A stretch of DNA of 64,000 bases from Streptococcus mitis (GTDB taxonomy: Bacteria; Bacillota; Bacilli; Lactobacillales; Streptococcaceae), in contig NZ_WIJK01000008.1 of the NCBI RefSeq assembly GCF_009496285.1, positions 1 through 64,000 of the forward strand, read 5' to 3'. Below the pieces are notes generated by a model that had not been told where the DNA came from, did no database searches, and saw only the letters and a program-made list of their open reading frames with translations. This document shows positions 37,546-48,136 of the stretch, one piece after another; the first letter of the stretch is position 1, and every line of letters begins with the position of its first letter. The position numbers were made by a program, and so were the translations under genes.

Positions 37546-39159
37546 TTATTTTGCATAATCAACTGCACGAAGTTCACGAATCACGGTTACCTTAATATTT
37601 CCTGGATAATCGAGATTGTTTTCGATTTTCTCACGAACTTTATGAGCCAAGATTGTGACCTTGTCGTCCTTGATTTGACCTGGGTTTACCATGATACGGA
37701 TTTCACGACCTGCTTGAAGGGCAAAGCTATTTTGAACACCTTCAAAGCTATTAGCAATTTCCTCTAAATCATGGAGACGTTTGATGTAGCTTTCAAGTGA
37801 TTCACTACGAGCTCCTGGACGGGCAGCACTCAAGGCATCCGCCGCAGCAACGATCACTGCAATCACACTCTCAGGTTCTACATCTCCGTGGTGACTGGCA
37901 ATAGTATTAACCACAACTGGGTGTTCCTTGTACTTGCGAGCCAATTCTGTACCAATCTCAACGTGGCTGCCTTCTACCTCACGGTCAATGGCTTTACCAA
38001 TATCGTGGAGGAATCCCGCACGACGGGCAAGTGCGGCATTTTCACCAAGTTCGCTGGCCATGATACCAGCCAACTTAGCCACTTCAATCGAATGACGCAA
38101 GACATTTTGTCCGTATGACGTACGGAACTGCAGGCGACCCATGATCTTCATCAAGTCTGGGTGAAGGTTCGGTGCACCAATCTCATAGGCTGCAGCTTCA
38201 CCATATTCACGAATCTTGTTATCAATCTCTTGACGATTTTTCTCAACCAACTCTTCGATACGAGCTGGGTGAATACGTCCATCCTTAAGCAAGGTTTCCA
38301 TAGTCATACGGGCAATCTCGCGACGGATAGGATCAAAACCTGACAAGGTTACCACTTCTGGCGTATCATCAATGATGACATCAACCCCTGTCAAACTTTC
38401 AAAAGTACGGATGTTACGACCTTCACGACCAATGATACGACCTTTCATCGTATCATCAGGCAGATGAACCGTAGAGTTGGTAGACTCAGCCACATACTCA
38501 CCAGCAATTCTCTGCATAGCTTGGGACAAGATGTCCTTAGCCAATTTGTCTGAACGTTCCTTAACTTCTTGCTCAGCCTCACGAATGCGACTAGCAATTT
38601 CCTTAGTCAAGTTTTCCTCTGTCTGGGCCAAGATAATGTCTTTTGCTTCCGACTGAGTCAGAGTTCCAATACGCTCTAGTTCAGCTTGCTTTTGTTTCTC
38701 AATTTCTTCTAGTTGCTCTTCACGTACATCAAGGTTTTTTGCTCTATCAGAAATACTTTGTTCTTTTTGTTCAAGTGTTTTTTCTTTGTTCGTCAAATTG
38801 TCATCTTTACGATCAAGACTGCTAGCACGTTCGGTCAAACGACTTTCGATCTGCTTGAGTTCTTGACGTTCTGATTTAAATTCAGCGTCCACTTCTTCAC
38901 GGTATTTTCTGGCTTCTTCTTTGGCCTCCAATAGTGCTTCTTTTTTAAGAGACTTGCTTTCGCTCTTAGCTTCATTGAGTAATAAATCCGCTTCGCGCTC
39001 AGCTTGTCCTCGTAAATTAGTTGCTTCTTGTTCAGCATTTAAAAGCATCAGCTCTGCAGCCTCTTGTGATGATTTCATCTTGACTGAGATGCTGACATAT
39101 CCAATGACTAAACCAATGATGACGGCAAAAACAACGATAACAATCGCCATAATTTCCAT
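37546..39159 (-). CDS. rny: Ribonuclease Y
   Basis: A 537-residue membrane-anchored endoribonuclease that starts much of the mRNA decay in Firmicutes. It has one N-terminal membrane helix (about 4-24), a long Glu/Lys-rich coiled coil (about 30-200), a KH RNA-binding domain with [12 protein letters not shown], and an HD domain with the metal motif FLHDIGKA. The length matches pneumococcal RNase Y. Single gene with its own terminator. Confidence 0.96.
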   Translation of the reverse strand: MEIMAIVIVVFAVIIGLVIGYVSISVKMKSSQEAAELMLLNAEQEATNLRGQAEREADLLLNEAKSESKSLKKEALLEAKEEARKYREEVDAEFKSERQELKQIESRLTERASSLDRKDDNLTNKEKTLEQKEQSISDRAKNLDVREEQLEEIEKQKQAELERIGTLTQSEAKDIILAQTEENLTKEIASRIREAEQEVKERSDKLAKDILSQAMQRIAGEYVAESTNSTVHLPDDTMKGRIIGREGRNIRTFESLTGVDVIIDDTPEVVTLSGFDPIRREIARMTMETLLKDGRIHPARIEELVEKNRQEIDNKIREYGEAAAYEIGAPNLHPDLMKIMGRLQFRTSYGQNVLRHSIEVAKLAGIMASELGENAALARRAGFLHDIGKAIDREVEGSHVEIGTELARKYKEHPVVVNTIASHHGDVEPESVIAVIVAAADALSAARPGARSESLESYIKRLHDLEEIANSFEGVQNSFALQAGREIRIMVNPGQIKDDKVTILAHKVREKIENNLDYPGNIKVTVIRELRAVDYAK

Positions 39160-39356
39160 GTTTTTACCTCAATTTATTTGTTTATCCGAATGATATGCAT
39201 TCTTATACATTCTACCATAAAAAATCATTTTTAACAAACCTTAATTTGAAGTTGTTTTGGTCATTTCAAGGTTAAAAATCCTTATTTTCCCTAATAAAAT
39301 AGGCTATTCTCCCTAAGTAAATTTTTAAAGATTTTTTTAGAAAAAAATAAGTTAAA

Positions 39357-39377
39357 AAGCCTACCTTTCAGTAGACT
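39357..39377 (-). terminator. Terminator after yoeB
   Basis: Minus strand AGTCTACTGAAAGGTAGGCT followed by five T, at the end of the toxin-antitoxin pair. It is similar to the terminator at 40001-40020. Confidence 0.75.
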
Positions 39378-39631
39378 TAATAATGATCTTTAAAGGATAA
39401 GAAAGCGACGCTATCTGCATCCATCATGTAAATCAAGCAATTTTCTGCTTCAATACGACGTGACCAAGCTCCTTGGTAATCATACTTGAGCGGTTCTGGT
39501 TTACCAATTCCTGTAAAAGGGTCGCGTTGAATATCCTTGATTAGTTTATTGATTCTTTTCAATGTTTTCTTATCTTGGTTTTGCCAGTAGCAATAATCCG
39601 CCCAGGCATCTTCTGTAAACTTGAGTAGCAT
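39377..39631 (-). CDS. yoeB: YoeB toxin (ribosome-dependent mRNA endonuclease)
   Basis: An 84-residue RelE/YoeB-family toxin. It has AWADYCYWQ near the start, the central KLIKDIQRDPFTGIGKPEPLK, and the C-terminal KDHY, where the penultimate His is catalytic in E. coli YoeB. It cuts mRNA at the ribosome when not bound by antitoxin. It begins three bases after the yefM stop. This is the pneumococcal-type YefM-YoeB pair. Confidence 0.94.
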   Translation of the reverse strand: MLLKFTEDAWADYCYWQNQDKKTLKRINKLIKDIQRDPFTGIGKPEPLKYDYQGAWSRRIEAENCLIYMMDADSVAFLSFKDHY

Positions 39632-39634
39632 CCA

Positions 39635-39889
39635 TCACTCCTCTATCACATGCACCTGAGTATGTCCTGCACGAACTTGGGACATTCCTCGCAAGACCTT
39701 GTCAGAAAGCTCCTTATTCTGAGCAATTCTCAAGGTTTCTTGAATACTATCCCACTCACTCTTTGAAAGAACTACAATGTCTTCATCAGGATTTTTATTA
39801 ACTACTGTCAAAGGCTCAAACTCATCGTTTACCTTCTTCATATAGTCCTTTAAATGATTTCGGAATGTTGAGTAAAGAACTGCTTCCAT
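39635..39889 (-). CDS. yefM: YefM antitoxin
   Basis: An 84-residue Phd/YefM-family antitoxin that neutralises YoeB and represses its own promoter. It shows the family's N-terminal DNA-binding half (STFRNHLKDYMKKV) and the VVLSKSEWDSIQETL motif. The start at 39889 follows GAGGT; the longer frame upstream has no site. A short AT-rich upstream region should hold the promoter. Confidence 0.93.
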   Translation of the reverse strand: MEAVLYSTFRNHLKDYMKKVNDEFEPLTVVNKNPDEDIVVLSKSEWDSIQETLRIAQNKELSDKVLRGMSQVRAGHTQVHVIEE

Positions 39890-40000
39890 AACCATACCTC
39901 GTTTTACCTCTATTCCATTATTATACACGAAAAGAAAAAATTGTCAGGAACTTGTACAAGATTTTTTCCTTTCTTTCTATTTATTCGAAAAAAACAAAAA

Positions 40001-40020
40001 AGCCTACCTCAAAGTAGACT
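40001..40020 (-). terminator. Terminator after tmcAL
   Basis: Minus strand AGTCTACTTTGAGGTAGGCT followed by a T-rich tract. Same design as the yoeB terminator. Confidence 0.8.
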
Positions 40021-41117
40021 CAGTTTGATTCGATTTTAATTGGCACTCGACCAAAATTCTGCTCTAAGAGATTGGGATTTCCTAGTTGGTAGACTTGATC
40101 TGCCTTTTGAGTCATAGCATCCCAGGGTTCTTTACCGATGCGACTAACTAGCTGGACTTGGTCTTTCAGAGATTTGAGATGTTGTCTGCCTTTTTCTGTA
40201 AAGCCAAAGACATGTATGCCTTCTGGTAAGTCGCTTTCTCTAGCCTGGACCAAGATATAGGTCAAAAGTCGTCGTACACGAGCCTTGGTGTATCGTTTGG
40301 TGGCAACTGCCTCTACCAACTCTTCCACAGACTGAGCTATCTTTATAGCATCCTTGATGCGCACCGCCATTTCTTGATTGACCTGATAAATGTTAGTTAG
40401 GTCAGGATTTGACAAAATTTGATAGCAGAGCAAGGGAAAATAGTTATCCCAGCTCACCTTACCAGCATTTTTAAAGATTTCAACCGAAGGCATAAAACGT
40501 TCTAAGAAATTTTGATCATTTTGATGTTGACGAAGAGCTGTCGCTGAGGCAAAGTCCACATCCTTGTCCACAGAATGATAACCTGCTCCCTGACGTTGAA
40601 TTGGATGAAGTTTGATGTTGCGCCCCGCGACTGCCTTGGCATAGGCGAGAGCAAGAACATGATTGGGCGTATCACCAGAAAAATCAAGACCTGCAAACTC
40701 CTTCCACATAGCTTGGTTTTTCTGGGGATAAGAAAGAGAATCAGGTAAGTTTTCCATGAAAAGTTCCATCTCTTGACCACGTTCTGAGTATAGGGCAGTA
40801 ATTTTCTGATAATCCAGAACTTCCTCTGTCCCAAAGGCTAAGGTATCAATTCCCAAACGAGCCAAGATAGCCACTGCACCTTGGCCGAAAAAATCCGCCG
40901 CTTGGACACTGACTAAAAAGGGCAATTCCACGACCAAATCCGCGCCATGTTCCAGCGCCATCTGCGCCCGTGTCCACTTATCCACGATAGCAGGCTCTCC
41001 ACGCTGCATGAAATTCCCAGACATGGCAACGATTTTCAGTCCCTCTGCCTGTTCCAGCAGGTATTTATGTCCATTATGAAAGGGATTGAACTCCGCGATA
41101 ATACCTGTAATGGTCAT
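40020..41117 (-). CDS. tmcAL: tRNA(Met) cytidine acetate ligase
   Basis: A 365-residue nucleotidyltransferase-fold protein that forms N4-acetylcytidine at the wobble position of elongator tRNA-Met from acetate and ATP. The signature [18 protein letters not shown] is at the N-terminus; ALRQ and related ligase motifs follow. Last gene of the yqeG-yqeH group; it begins ten bases after the methyltransferase stop. Confidence 0.92.
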   Translation of the reverse strand: MTITGIIAEFNPFHNGHKYLLEQAEGLKIVAMSGNFMQRGEPAIVDKWTRAQMALEHGADLVVELPFLVSVQAADFFGQGAVAILARLGIDTLAFGTEEVLDYQKITALYSERGQEMELFMENLPDSLSYPQKNQAMWKEFAGLDFSGDTPNHVLALAYAKAVAGRNIKLHPIQRQGAGYHSVDKDVDFASATALRQHQNDQNFLERFMPSVEIFKNAGKVSWDNYFPLLCYQILSNPDLTNIYQVNQEMAVRIKDAIKIAQSVEELVEAVATKRYTKARVRRLLTYILVQARESDLPEGIHVFGFTEKGRQHLKSLKDQVQLVSRIGKEPWDAMTQKADQVYQLGNPNLLEQNFGRVPIKIESN

Positions 41118-41126
41118 GGTAATCTC

Positions 41127-41867
41127 CTACTTCTGTGCGACGAAAAACCAACGGGTACTGGTTTCTGTTGGCTCCTTGTCTTCAAAGTCCGCAAAGAGTT
41201 TAAAGGATTTAAAGCCAGCCTGCTCCAGCAAAATATCATAGGTCAAGACCTCATAAGTACGCTCTTCATGGACTTCATCATGACGACTAAAGGAACCGTC
41301 TGTCTCCTTGACAAAGAAGGTCAGTTCATGCACGATAGAATGTGGTGCTGCATCCTCATAGGTATCCCAAAGCATGGCAAAATCTTCCGCATTTTCATGA
41401 TAAGAATAACCTGGAAAGACCTCATCAGTCTGGTAGGTCGAATGCACATCAAAGATAAAGACACCATCTTCATTGAGGGCATTATAGACTTCTTTAAAGA
41501 CATCCCCTACTTCCACTTCATCCTGCATATAGCAGATAGAATCGGAATAGCAGGTCACAAAGTCGTATTTACCTGCCTTGGACAAATCCAGCATATTACC
41601 TTCAATGAAATCAATCTTTTGCTTGGCTGAAGCCGCTCTCTTTTCGGCAATCTTCAACATATCCGCACTCAAATCAAGTCCAGTCACATCAAAACCAGCT
41701 TGCGAAAAGCGAACGGACTGGATCCCTGTCCCACAAGCCAATTCCAAAAGCTTCTTTCTGTCCTTGGTTTTAGGCAAATGGCGTAGCGAAAAGTCCGTCC
41801 ATTTGTCATATAAACTATCATCCATGACCGCATCATAGACCGCCGCAAAAGTTTCATAAGTTGCCAT
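41127..41867 (-). CDS. SAM-dependent methyltransferase, class I
   Basis: A 246-residue methyltransferase with the SAM motif LLELACGTGIQS, the acidic motif LDLSADML, and a CYSDSICYM segment. The target is unknown; the gene lies between rsfS and tmcAL in many streptococci, suggesting a link to translation or tRNA, but this is context only. The start is uncertain: the ATG at 41867 matches the family N-terminus (MATYETFAAVYD), but no clear ribosome-binding site precedes it, and in-frame codons reach up to 41921. Confidence 0.8.
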   Translation of the reverse strand: MATYETFAAVYDAVMDDSLYDKWTDFSLRHLPKTKDRKKLLELACGTGIQSVRFSQAGFDVTGLDLSADMLKIAEKRAASAKQKIDFIEGNMLDLSKAGKYDFVTCYSDSICYMQDEVEVGDVFKEVYNALNEDGVFIFDVHSTYQTDEVFPGYSYHENAEDFAMLWDTYEDAAPHSIVHELTFFVKETDGSFSRHDEVHEERTYEVLTYDILLEQAGFKSFKLFADFEDKEPTETSTRWFFVAQK

Positions 41868-41982
41868 AATCATGATACCAAGAGCGTCCATGGCAAACAC
41901 CACTCGCCCTTTACCTTTCAATCAATTTTTCTAAAATAAGCAAATAAAACCCAGTTGACTGCAACTGAGTTCAATTGTAACG

Positions 41983-42492
<510 letters not shown>

Positions 42493-42504
42493 TTAATCCT
42501 CTTT

Positions 42505-43005
42505 CTAGAAAATATGTTTGTAATCTAGGACATCTGCAAAGCGCCCCTCCCAAATGCCCTCATAAAATTCATTTATCGTTTCTGCTGGAATGTCATCGCC
42601 ATCAAACGTTGTGCAAGTTCCTTCTGGAATAATAAGCTGATAGCCATATTCAAAGGCAACCTTGACAGAGGTATCCACACAATATTCTGTCTGCATACCA
42701 CATAAAACTAATTTTTCAATCCCCTGTTTATCCAAGTATTCTTTTAAACCAGTTTCTTTGAAAATACTGTTATACTTCTTCTGAAAGACCTTTTCATTAG
42801 GTTTTCGACTTAAAAGCTCAGATAACTGCCAATCTTCTGATGTTTGAGCTTCAGAGTTCTCAATATGTTGAACATAAATAATTTCGATATTCTTGCTTCT
42901 AGCCTGGTTTTGTAAATAAGAAATTTTTTCCAATAGACTTTTTGTCTGAAACCCAGTTTCCACTAAAATATTCTGAACATCAATGATTATAAAAGCCGTC
43001 TTCAT
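42505..43005 (-). CDS. Isochorismatase-family cysteine hydrolase
   Basis: A 166-residue hydrolase of the isochorismatase/nicotinamidase superfamily. The catalytic triad is visible: D9 in FIIIDVQN, a Lys at 76 or 77 in FQKKYNS, and C109 in MQTEYCVDT. It starts directly after the yqeK stop. Being beside nadD, a role in pyridine nucleotide salvage is tempting, but the substrate is not shown by the sequence. Confidence 0.85.
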   Translation of the reverse strand: MKTAFIIIDVQNILVETGFQTKSLLEKISYLQNQARSKNIEIIYVQHIENSEAQTSEDWQLSELLSRKPNEKVFQKKYNSIFKETGLKEYLDKQGIEKLVLCGMQTEYCVDTSVKVAFEYGYQLIIPEGTCTTFDGDDIPAETINEFYEGIWEGRFADVLDYKHIF

Positions 43006-43599
43006 TTAGTCCTCTTTCAAATAGTGCACATAGGCGTTATAGGTTCCAAGGGTTTGGGGATAGATGGGGAATCCCTGGTGAGCCAAATGCTCCACTGTGT
43101 GAGCTGTTTCGTAGGCCACCGCCTTATTAAGTGACAAACTTGCAATCTCACGCGCCACATCCACTCCTGGAAAGGTACGATTGTGCTCGATGTAGTCTGC
43201 GACGTAGATGACCTTATCTAGGTCCGTCATCTGGTCAGCCCCAACTGTATGGATTTCAATGGCTCGCAGGATTTCTGAATCATGCAAATCCAAATCTTCC
43301 TGAATCTTGTAGATGCCAACCATGCCATGCCAGACATTATTGCCCCAGTTTTTGAGGTCAGGGTCTAGCTGATAACGATCAATCAAATCCAGAAATTCCT
43401 GATCTGACAGCTTTTTAGCATAGTCATGAAGAAGGCCTGCTAGACCTGCTTTCTCAACATCGACTCCAAAGCGCTGAGCCAGTTCTATGGCTGCACGCTC
43501 CACACCCAAGCAATGGGTTAAGCGTTTTTCAGGTAGAAGCTCTGCCATTTTTTCCAACAATTCCTCACGGGAACAGTTGATATAGTCTTGGTATGCCAT
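43006..43599 (-). CDS. yqeK: HD-domain Ap4A hydrolase, YqeK family
   Basis: A 197-residue HD-domain protein with the metal motifs [15 protein letters not shown] and the later HTVG and DYIEHNR segments. Firmicute YqeK proteins are symmetrical diadenosine tetraphosphate hydrolases. It overlaps the nadD stop by one base and is the usual partner of nadD. Confidence 0.92.
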   Translation of the reverse strand: MAYQDYINCSREELLEKMAELLPEKRLTHCLGVERAAIELAQRFGVDVEKAGLAGLLHDYAKKLSDQEFLDLIDRYQLDPDLKNWGNNVWHGMVGIYKIQEDLDLHDSEILRAIEIHTVGADQMTDLDKVIYVADYIEHNRTFPGVDVAREIASLSLNKAVAYETAHTVEHLAHQGFPIYPQTLGTYNAYVHYLKED

Positions 43600-44228
43600 C
43601 AGTAAAGCCCTTCTTTCTCAATATAGTCTAGCACTGGTTTGGGTAGGAGAAAGTTAGGTTTTCGTCCTTGGGCAATGAAGTCACGCACCATACTAGACGA
43701 AATATCCATGAGAGGCACATCCACCCAGATAACTGGATAAGAAGTCCCTGCCTTGTAACGCGGACGTTGAACCCCTACAAACTGAACTAGTTCCACCAAC
43801 TCATCAATTCGGTACCACTTAGGCAAATAGTCTACCATATCGGCACCGATAATGAAATAGTAATCTGTATCTGGATTCTTCTCTGTTAGAAGCTTCATGG
43901 TGTCGTAGGTGTAGGAAATCCCCTTACGCTCTAGCTCGATGGTCTCAATAGCTATACCTTCGATTCCATCAATCGCCAATTCTAACATCTTGAGGCGATG
44001 GTGTTCAGGAATGGTTTCCTTTTTATCTACGTGAGGTGGTTGGTATTCGGGCATGAGCAGAACCTGATCCAATCCCAACTGTTGGCGCACTTGATCTGCA
44101 ACAATCAGATGGGCATTATGAACGGGATTAAAATTCCCTCCTAAAATACCGACTTGTTTCCGTTTTTTATCCTTGATTTCTGGCTCTAACTCCACTTTCG
44201 TAAAGGGAGTTAATAATTCGATTGCCAT
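43599..44228 (-). CDS. nadD: Nicotinate-nucleotide adenylyltransferase
   Basis: A 209-residue nucleotidyltransferase making deamido-NAD. It carries [15 protein letters not shown] (the HxGH-type site reads HNAH) and the C-terminal [10 protein letters not shown] motif. Part of the yqeG-yqeH-yhbY-nadD-yqeK chain. Confidence 0.95.
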   Translation of the reverse strand: MAIELLTPFTKVELEPEIKDKKRKQVGILGGNFNPVHNAHLIVADQVRQQLGLDQVLLMPEYQPPHVDKKETIPEHHRLKMLELAIDGIEGIAIETIELERKGISYTYDTMKLLTEKNPDTDYYFIIGADMVDYLPKWYRIDELVELVQFVGVQRPRYKAGTSYPVIWVDVPLMDISSSMVRDFIAQGRKPNFLLPKPVLDYIEKEGLY

Positions 44229-44279
44229 AGGTTAATCTCCTTTACTCTTCTGTAAAAACAGCTTTTGGGAGTATCGTTC

Positions 44280-44591
44280 TTAGATTTCTTTAACTTTTTT
44301 AGAAATCTTGCGATTTTCTTTTTTGCTTGATTGTTTATACAAAATCAAGATGCGTCCAATTTTTTGGACTGTATCCACACCGATTTCTTCTTCCAAGATT
44401 TCAGCTACTTCGTGGATATTCTCATCTGTGTTTTGCAAGAGTGTAACCTTGATCAATTCACGAGCATCAAGAGCCTGACGAACACTGGTTTTGATTTGGT
44501 CGTTGAGACCATTTTTCCCGATTTGGATAATGGGTTTGAGGGTGTGTGCCTGGCTGTTGAGGAAGGCACGTTGTTTCGATGTTAATGACAT
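44280..44591 (-). CDS. yhbY: YhbY-type RNA-binding (CRM domain) protein
   Basis: A 103-residue CRM-domain protein with LTSKQRAFLNSQAHTLKP, QIGKNGL (the GxxG loop) and DAREL. YhbY binds pre-50S ribosomal particles. It sits between yqeH and nadD, as in many Firmicutes; the 210-bp gap to yqeH contains a palindromic element. Confidence 0.93.
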   Translation of the reverse strand: MSLTSKQRAFLNSQAHTLKPIIQIGKNGLNDQIKTSVRQALDARELIKVTLLQNTDENIHEVAEILEEEIGVDTVQKIGRILILYKQSSKKENRKISKKVKEI

Positions 44592-44609
44592 ATTCTTTCT
44601 TCCTTTTTT

Positions 44610-44763
44610 GATAGTTATTTTAGGTGGTGAGGGACGGTCGGAACTAATTTTTCAATGATTTCATCTTTGAAAAATGGATTTCCTAACCTCACAATTGAGC
44701 CTAGGTCTCAATTGTGCCCCTTGCCAATCTAAAGATTGGCAAGACACCACGGCAATAACTATC
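44610..44763. repeat. Nested palindromic intergenic element between yqeH and yhbY
   Basis: Outer arms GATAGTTATT..GGTGGTG (44610-44629) and CACCAC..AATAACTATC (44745-44763) enclose two perfect inner hairpins: CACAATTGAG/CTCAATTGTG (44690-44716) and TTGCCAATCT/AGATTGGCAA with a two-base loop (44721-44742). Same kind of design as the element at 41983-42147, but different sequence. Confidence 0.65.
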
Positions 44764-44801
44764 TTTTTATGAGCTCACTTTGTTCGCTCGGTGATTTTAT
44801 T

Positions 44802-45908
44802 TTAAATAATTGCTTTTCGTGTGACGACGGCGACGCCTTCTGGTGCCCAGACGGCGACTTTGGCGGTGCCTGTCACTCGAATCCAACCTAGTCCTGAGAT
44901 GACTAGGTCAGTTTTGTCCTTGATGGTAAATACATGTTGGACTAGTTTTGGAAAATCTTCTTTTTCCTTGCTATTTGGTGGCGTAAGGAGGGTTCCAAGG
45001 TGCTTGTCGTAAAAGACACTAGCTCCCTCTAGCTTGGTACGATGAAGTTTGAGTTCATTGTCAAAGAAGGCTGTAAAACCTTGCTTTTCTCCTGCAATAA
45101 AGTCAAAGCGTCCCAATCCACCTAAAAATAGGGTTTGTTCAGGGTTTAGCTGATAGGTTTTTGGCTTGATTTCCTTTTTAGGACTGACATACTTGAGGTT
45201 TTTAGCAGTCAAGTAGTGAGCCATCTGGTGACGATGGATAATCCCTGGTGTATCGTAGATATAAGTTCCATCATCGAGTGGAATTTCAATCTTATCTAGA
45301 GTTGTTCCTGGGAAGCGTGAAGTTGTGATGACGTTCTGGTCACCTGTAATTTCTTGGATAATGGCGTTGATAAGGGTTGATTTCCCGACATTGGTCACCC
45401 CAACAACATAGACATCACGTCCCTTACGGTAGTGCTCGATCTTGTCAATGACTTCCTTAATGGCATGCTTGTTTGGGGCTGAAGTCAAGACGACATCAAC
45501 AGGACGCAAGCCTTCCTCGTGAGCACGCTCCATCAGCCACTGGCTAATCTTACCTGGTTTCACCGACTTAGGTAGGATATCTTTTTTGTTTCCAACCAAG
45601 AGCACATCATTTCCCGACACAAAGCGTGGCAAACCTGGGATAACAGAGCCATTGAAATCAAAAATATCAATGACATTGACCACCAAGGCATCGCTATCTC
45701 CAACCTCGTGCAAGAGTTTGAGGAAATCATCATCCGTTAACTGAACATCTGTGATTTCATTATAATGACGAAGACGGAAACAACGCTGGCAATAAACTTC
45801 TCCAGTTTCCAAACCTTTTTCAAGTGCTGACTGAGGTGTAAAACCTAAACCAGTCTTATCTTCCGTCTGAATGGTTGCTCCACAACCAATACAGAGAATT
45901 TCTTCCAT
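44802..45908 (-). CDS. yqeH: Ribosome biogenesis GTPase YqeH
   Basis: A 368-residue circularly permuted GTPase needed for 30S assembly. A zinc finger is at the N-terminus (CIGCG and CQRCF), then the permuted G-motifs: NKKD-type NKKDILP before the P-loop GVTNVGKSTL, and DTPG after it. It begins two bases before... the yqeG stop precedes it by two bases, so the two are coupled. Confidence 0.94.
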   Translation of the reverse strand: MEEILCIGCGATIQTEDKTGLGFTPQSALEKGLETGEVYCQRCFRLRHYNEITDVQLTDDDFLKLLHEVGDSDALVVNVIDIFDFNGSVIPGLPRFVSGNDVLLVGNKKDILPKSVKPGKISQWLMERAHEEGLRPVDVVLTSAPNKHAIKEVIDKIEHYRKGRDVYVVGVTNVGKSTLINAIIQEITGDQNVITTSRFPGTTLDKIEIPLDDGTYIYDTPGIIHRHQMAHYLTAKNLKYVSPKKEIKPKTYQLNPEQTLFLGGLGRFDFIAGEKQGFTAFFDNELKLHRTKLEGASVFYDKHLGTLLTPPNSKEKEDFPKLVQHVFTIKDKTDLVISGLGWIRVTGTAKVAVWAPEGVAVVTRKAII

Positions 45909-45910
45909 AA

Positions 45911-46438
45911 TTAGATTCCTTTTTTATAAGTAATAGGGGCGTACTTTTCAGCGATTTTTCTCATCACACGACGCTCACGCGCTCGGTTAATCTGAGTCTT
46001 AATAGAGTCGTGCTGAACCAAGGGTTTAACCAAAATCGAGCGAATACCTGCTCGATGGGCTGCTCGAATATCCGTCATCAGCTGGTCGCCTACCATGACA
46101 ACTTCGTTCTTTTTATAGTGGAAGTGTTTCATGGCACGGTTAATTCCTAAAGTAAAGGGCTTCAGTGCCCAGTAAACATAGTCAATATCAAATTTTTCAA
46201 CTGCTCGTTTGACACGTTTGGGAGTATTGTTAGATACCACAATGATACGTATCCCAGCATCACGCAGATCATACAACCATTGCTTCATCTCTACTGTTCC
46301 ATCTGGATTATTCCAAGCAATCAGGGTATTGTCCAAATCCACCAAAACAGCTTTGATTCCCTGTTTTTGCAGGCTTTGAACTGTCAGATCATAAACTGCT
46401 TCCACAGCAAAATCTGGCATGTAATTTTCAATCGCCAT
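45911..46438 (-). CDS. yqeG: YqeG family HAD phosphatase
   Basis: A 175-residue HAD-IIIA phosphatase with the nucleophile motif LVDLDNTLI, VVSNN, and the distal GDQLMTD acidic motif. Substrate unknown. First gene of the yqeG-yqeH-...-tmcAL chain; the corA gene ends 24 bases upstream. Confidence 0.92.
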   Translation of the reverse strand: MAIENYMPDFAVEAVYDLTVQSLQKQGIKAVLVDLDNTLIAWNNPDGTVEMKQWLYDLRDAGIRIIVVSNNTPKRVKRAVEKFDIDYVYWALKPFTLGINRAMKHFHYKKNEVVMVGDQLMTDIRAAHRAGIRSILVKPLVQHDSIKTQINRARERRVMRKIAEKYAPITYKKGI

Positions 46439-46462
46439 TCTGGCTCCTTTTCTTTCTATTTT

Positions 46463-47368
46463 TTAGTTTCTAGCAATTTTCTTTAGATACTGAGCCAAGA
46501 TTGCCCATAAAATTAAACTAGCAATTAAAATATATATCCAGGCATTAGGCTCTTCTGTAAATGGCAGAGGGACATTCATTCCGAAAAATCCTGTAATGAC
46601 TGCAAGAATGGCTAGCAAAACTGAGATAATGGTCAAGGTTGTCAAATTATCATTCAGATTGTTGTTTAGGATATTATTGTAAGATCCTGAGAGTTGTTGT
46701 AAAACCTGAGAAATCAAATCTGTCATGGACACCAACTGATGAGCTTCAATCATAGCATCATCAAACTGCTCTCTTTCCACTTCGTTAAAGTTCCGATAAA
46801 GCGCATGTCCCTGGATATGCTCCAAGAGGAGGCGATTTTGTTTAGCCGCAGCTGTTAAGTAAACCATACCAGTTTCCAAGTCAGAGAGGGCAAAAAGATT
46901 TTTTTTAGTGGTTGTTTGACGCAACAAGGCACTGATTTCATCCTTACTTTTATCCATCTGTTCAATGACAGGATAATAGGCATTGCTAATAAGCTCTAAA
47001 CCAGCAAATAGAAACTTGTAGATTGAAATGATTTCATGATTTTCAAGATAGCCTAGCATCTGATCAATGACATAAGCATTCTTATGGTTGCTGATGGTAA
47101 TCATTCGTTGCTTTTCCACGATAAAGGTCATAGGAATGGCTTCATAGTATTCCTTGTCCCTTTCTAAGTCAAGAACGTTGTAAATAAAGGTCACTGTCCC
47201 ATTTTCACGGTTATAATCCATGTGAGCTCGTTCGTTTCTATCCAGCGCATACTCGATGGTTTCTTTATCCAATCCATAGATTTCAGATAAATCTTCAAGA
47301 TTTTTGATGATTTCCACATCTAGATTAATCCAGGTACAACCATTCCCTAACTGCTTATCTAAAAACAT
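46463..47368 (-). CDS. corA: CorA-family magnesium transporter
   Basis: A 301-residue CorA-type channel. A large cytoplasmic domain is followed by two C-terminal helices; the selectivity motif GMN is present in FFGMNVPLP after the first helix. It carries divalent cations, most likely Mg2+. The C-terminus is basic (YLKKIARN). Confidence 0.92.
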   Translation of the reverse strand: MFLDKQLGNGCTWINLDVEIIKNLEDLSEIYGLDKETIEYALDRNERAHMDYNRENGTVTFIYNVLDLERDKEYYEAIPMTFIVEKQRMITISNHKNAYVIDQMLGYLENHEIISIYKFLFAGLELISNAYYPVIEQMDKSKDEISALLRQTTTKKNLFALSDLETGMVYLTAAAKQNRLLLEHIQGHALYRNFNEVEREQFDDAMIEAHQLVSMTDLISQVLQQLSGSYNNILNNNLNDNLTTLTIISVLLAILAVITGFFGMNVPLPFTEEPNAWIYILIASLILWAILAQYLKKIARN

Positions 47369-47419
47369 CGTTTCTCCTTTACCAAACTCTTTCTATTGTA
47401 CCATAAATCAAGTAAAATT

Positions 47420-47986
47420 TCAGTTCTCTTCTTTCCTTGAAAAATTACTCACAACGGTAATATTGCGGTTAGGAACAAAGTGAAGGGCTTGGTCATCACT
47501 TCTCAGTTGAGTCGTTCGAATTCCGACACTAACTACTTTTCCCGATACAGTAATAGGACCATTGGTCAAAACAACTTCATCTCCTACATCCAACTGGCGT
47601 TCAAAGAGAATAAAGAAGCCATTGATGACGTCTGATAGAAAACCTTGTGCTCCCATACCGATAGCCACTCCAGCAATCCCCGCACCTGCAAGTAAGCTAG
47701 AAACAGGCAACCCTAAGATAGACAAGATACAGTAAATCAAGAAGAAATAAAGAATATAGTTAAAAATATTCTCAAGCAAACGAGAAATGGTCTTTTGTCT
47801 ACCAGCATCTCGATTTGAAAACTTAAGTGAAGGTTTAACAATCTTTCCTACAGCAATATGGAGGAACTTTTTAGCAATATAAAAGGTAAGAATCAGTAGC
47901 AAAAGGGAAATCACCTTGGTCAAGAGATTCTCTAAAACAGTTGCTACATCTAATTTATCCAGATAACGTTGAAAAAATTCTTGCAT
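47420..47986 (-). CDS. Short MscS-family mechanosensitive channel
   Basis: A 188-residue protein with two N-terminal helices, the Gly/Ala-rich pore helix AGAGIAGVAIGMGAQG, and the beta domain (FERQLDVGDEV...VVSVGIRTTQLR). It ends soon after the PNRNITVV motif, so the C-terminal alpha-beta vestibule found in E. coli MscS is missing. The last residues NFSRKEEN look like a natural end. Role: release of solutes under osmotic down-shock. Confidence 0.82.
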   Translation of the reverse strand: MQEFFQRYLDKLDVATVLENLLTKVISLLLLILTFYIAKKFLHIAVGKIVKPSLKFSNRDAGRQKTISRLLENIFNYILYFFLIYCILSILGLPVSSLLAGAGIAGVAIGMGAQGFLSDVINGFFILFERQLDVGDEVVLTNGPITVSGKVVSVGIRTTQLRSDDQALHFVPNRNITVVSNFSRKEEN

Positions 47987-48078
47987 ATAAAACTCCTTTT
48001 CTATTCATTATACCATAAATCCTTCCTCGCCATCCTTTTCATAAATATTCATTTATTCTAATAAAATCTATAAGACAC

Positions 48079-48107
48079 TTGCTTTTCAAGTATATTTATA
48101 CTATAAT
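48079..48107 (+). promoter_or_regulatory. Promoter of sstT
   Basis: -35 TTGCTT (48079-48084), 17-base spacer, -10 TATAAT (48102-48107), followed by AAGGAG and the sstT start. Confidence 0.8.
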
Positions 48108-48136
48108 CATAAACAATACACAAAAAGGAGACCTTT

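Noticed and set aside
39890..40000. BOX element upstream of yefM-yoeB, as described in pneumococcus
   Set aside because: No boxA or boxC core is visible in this stretch.
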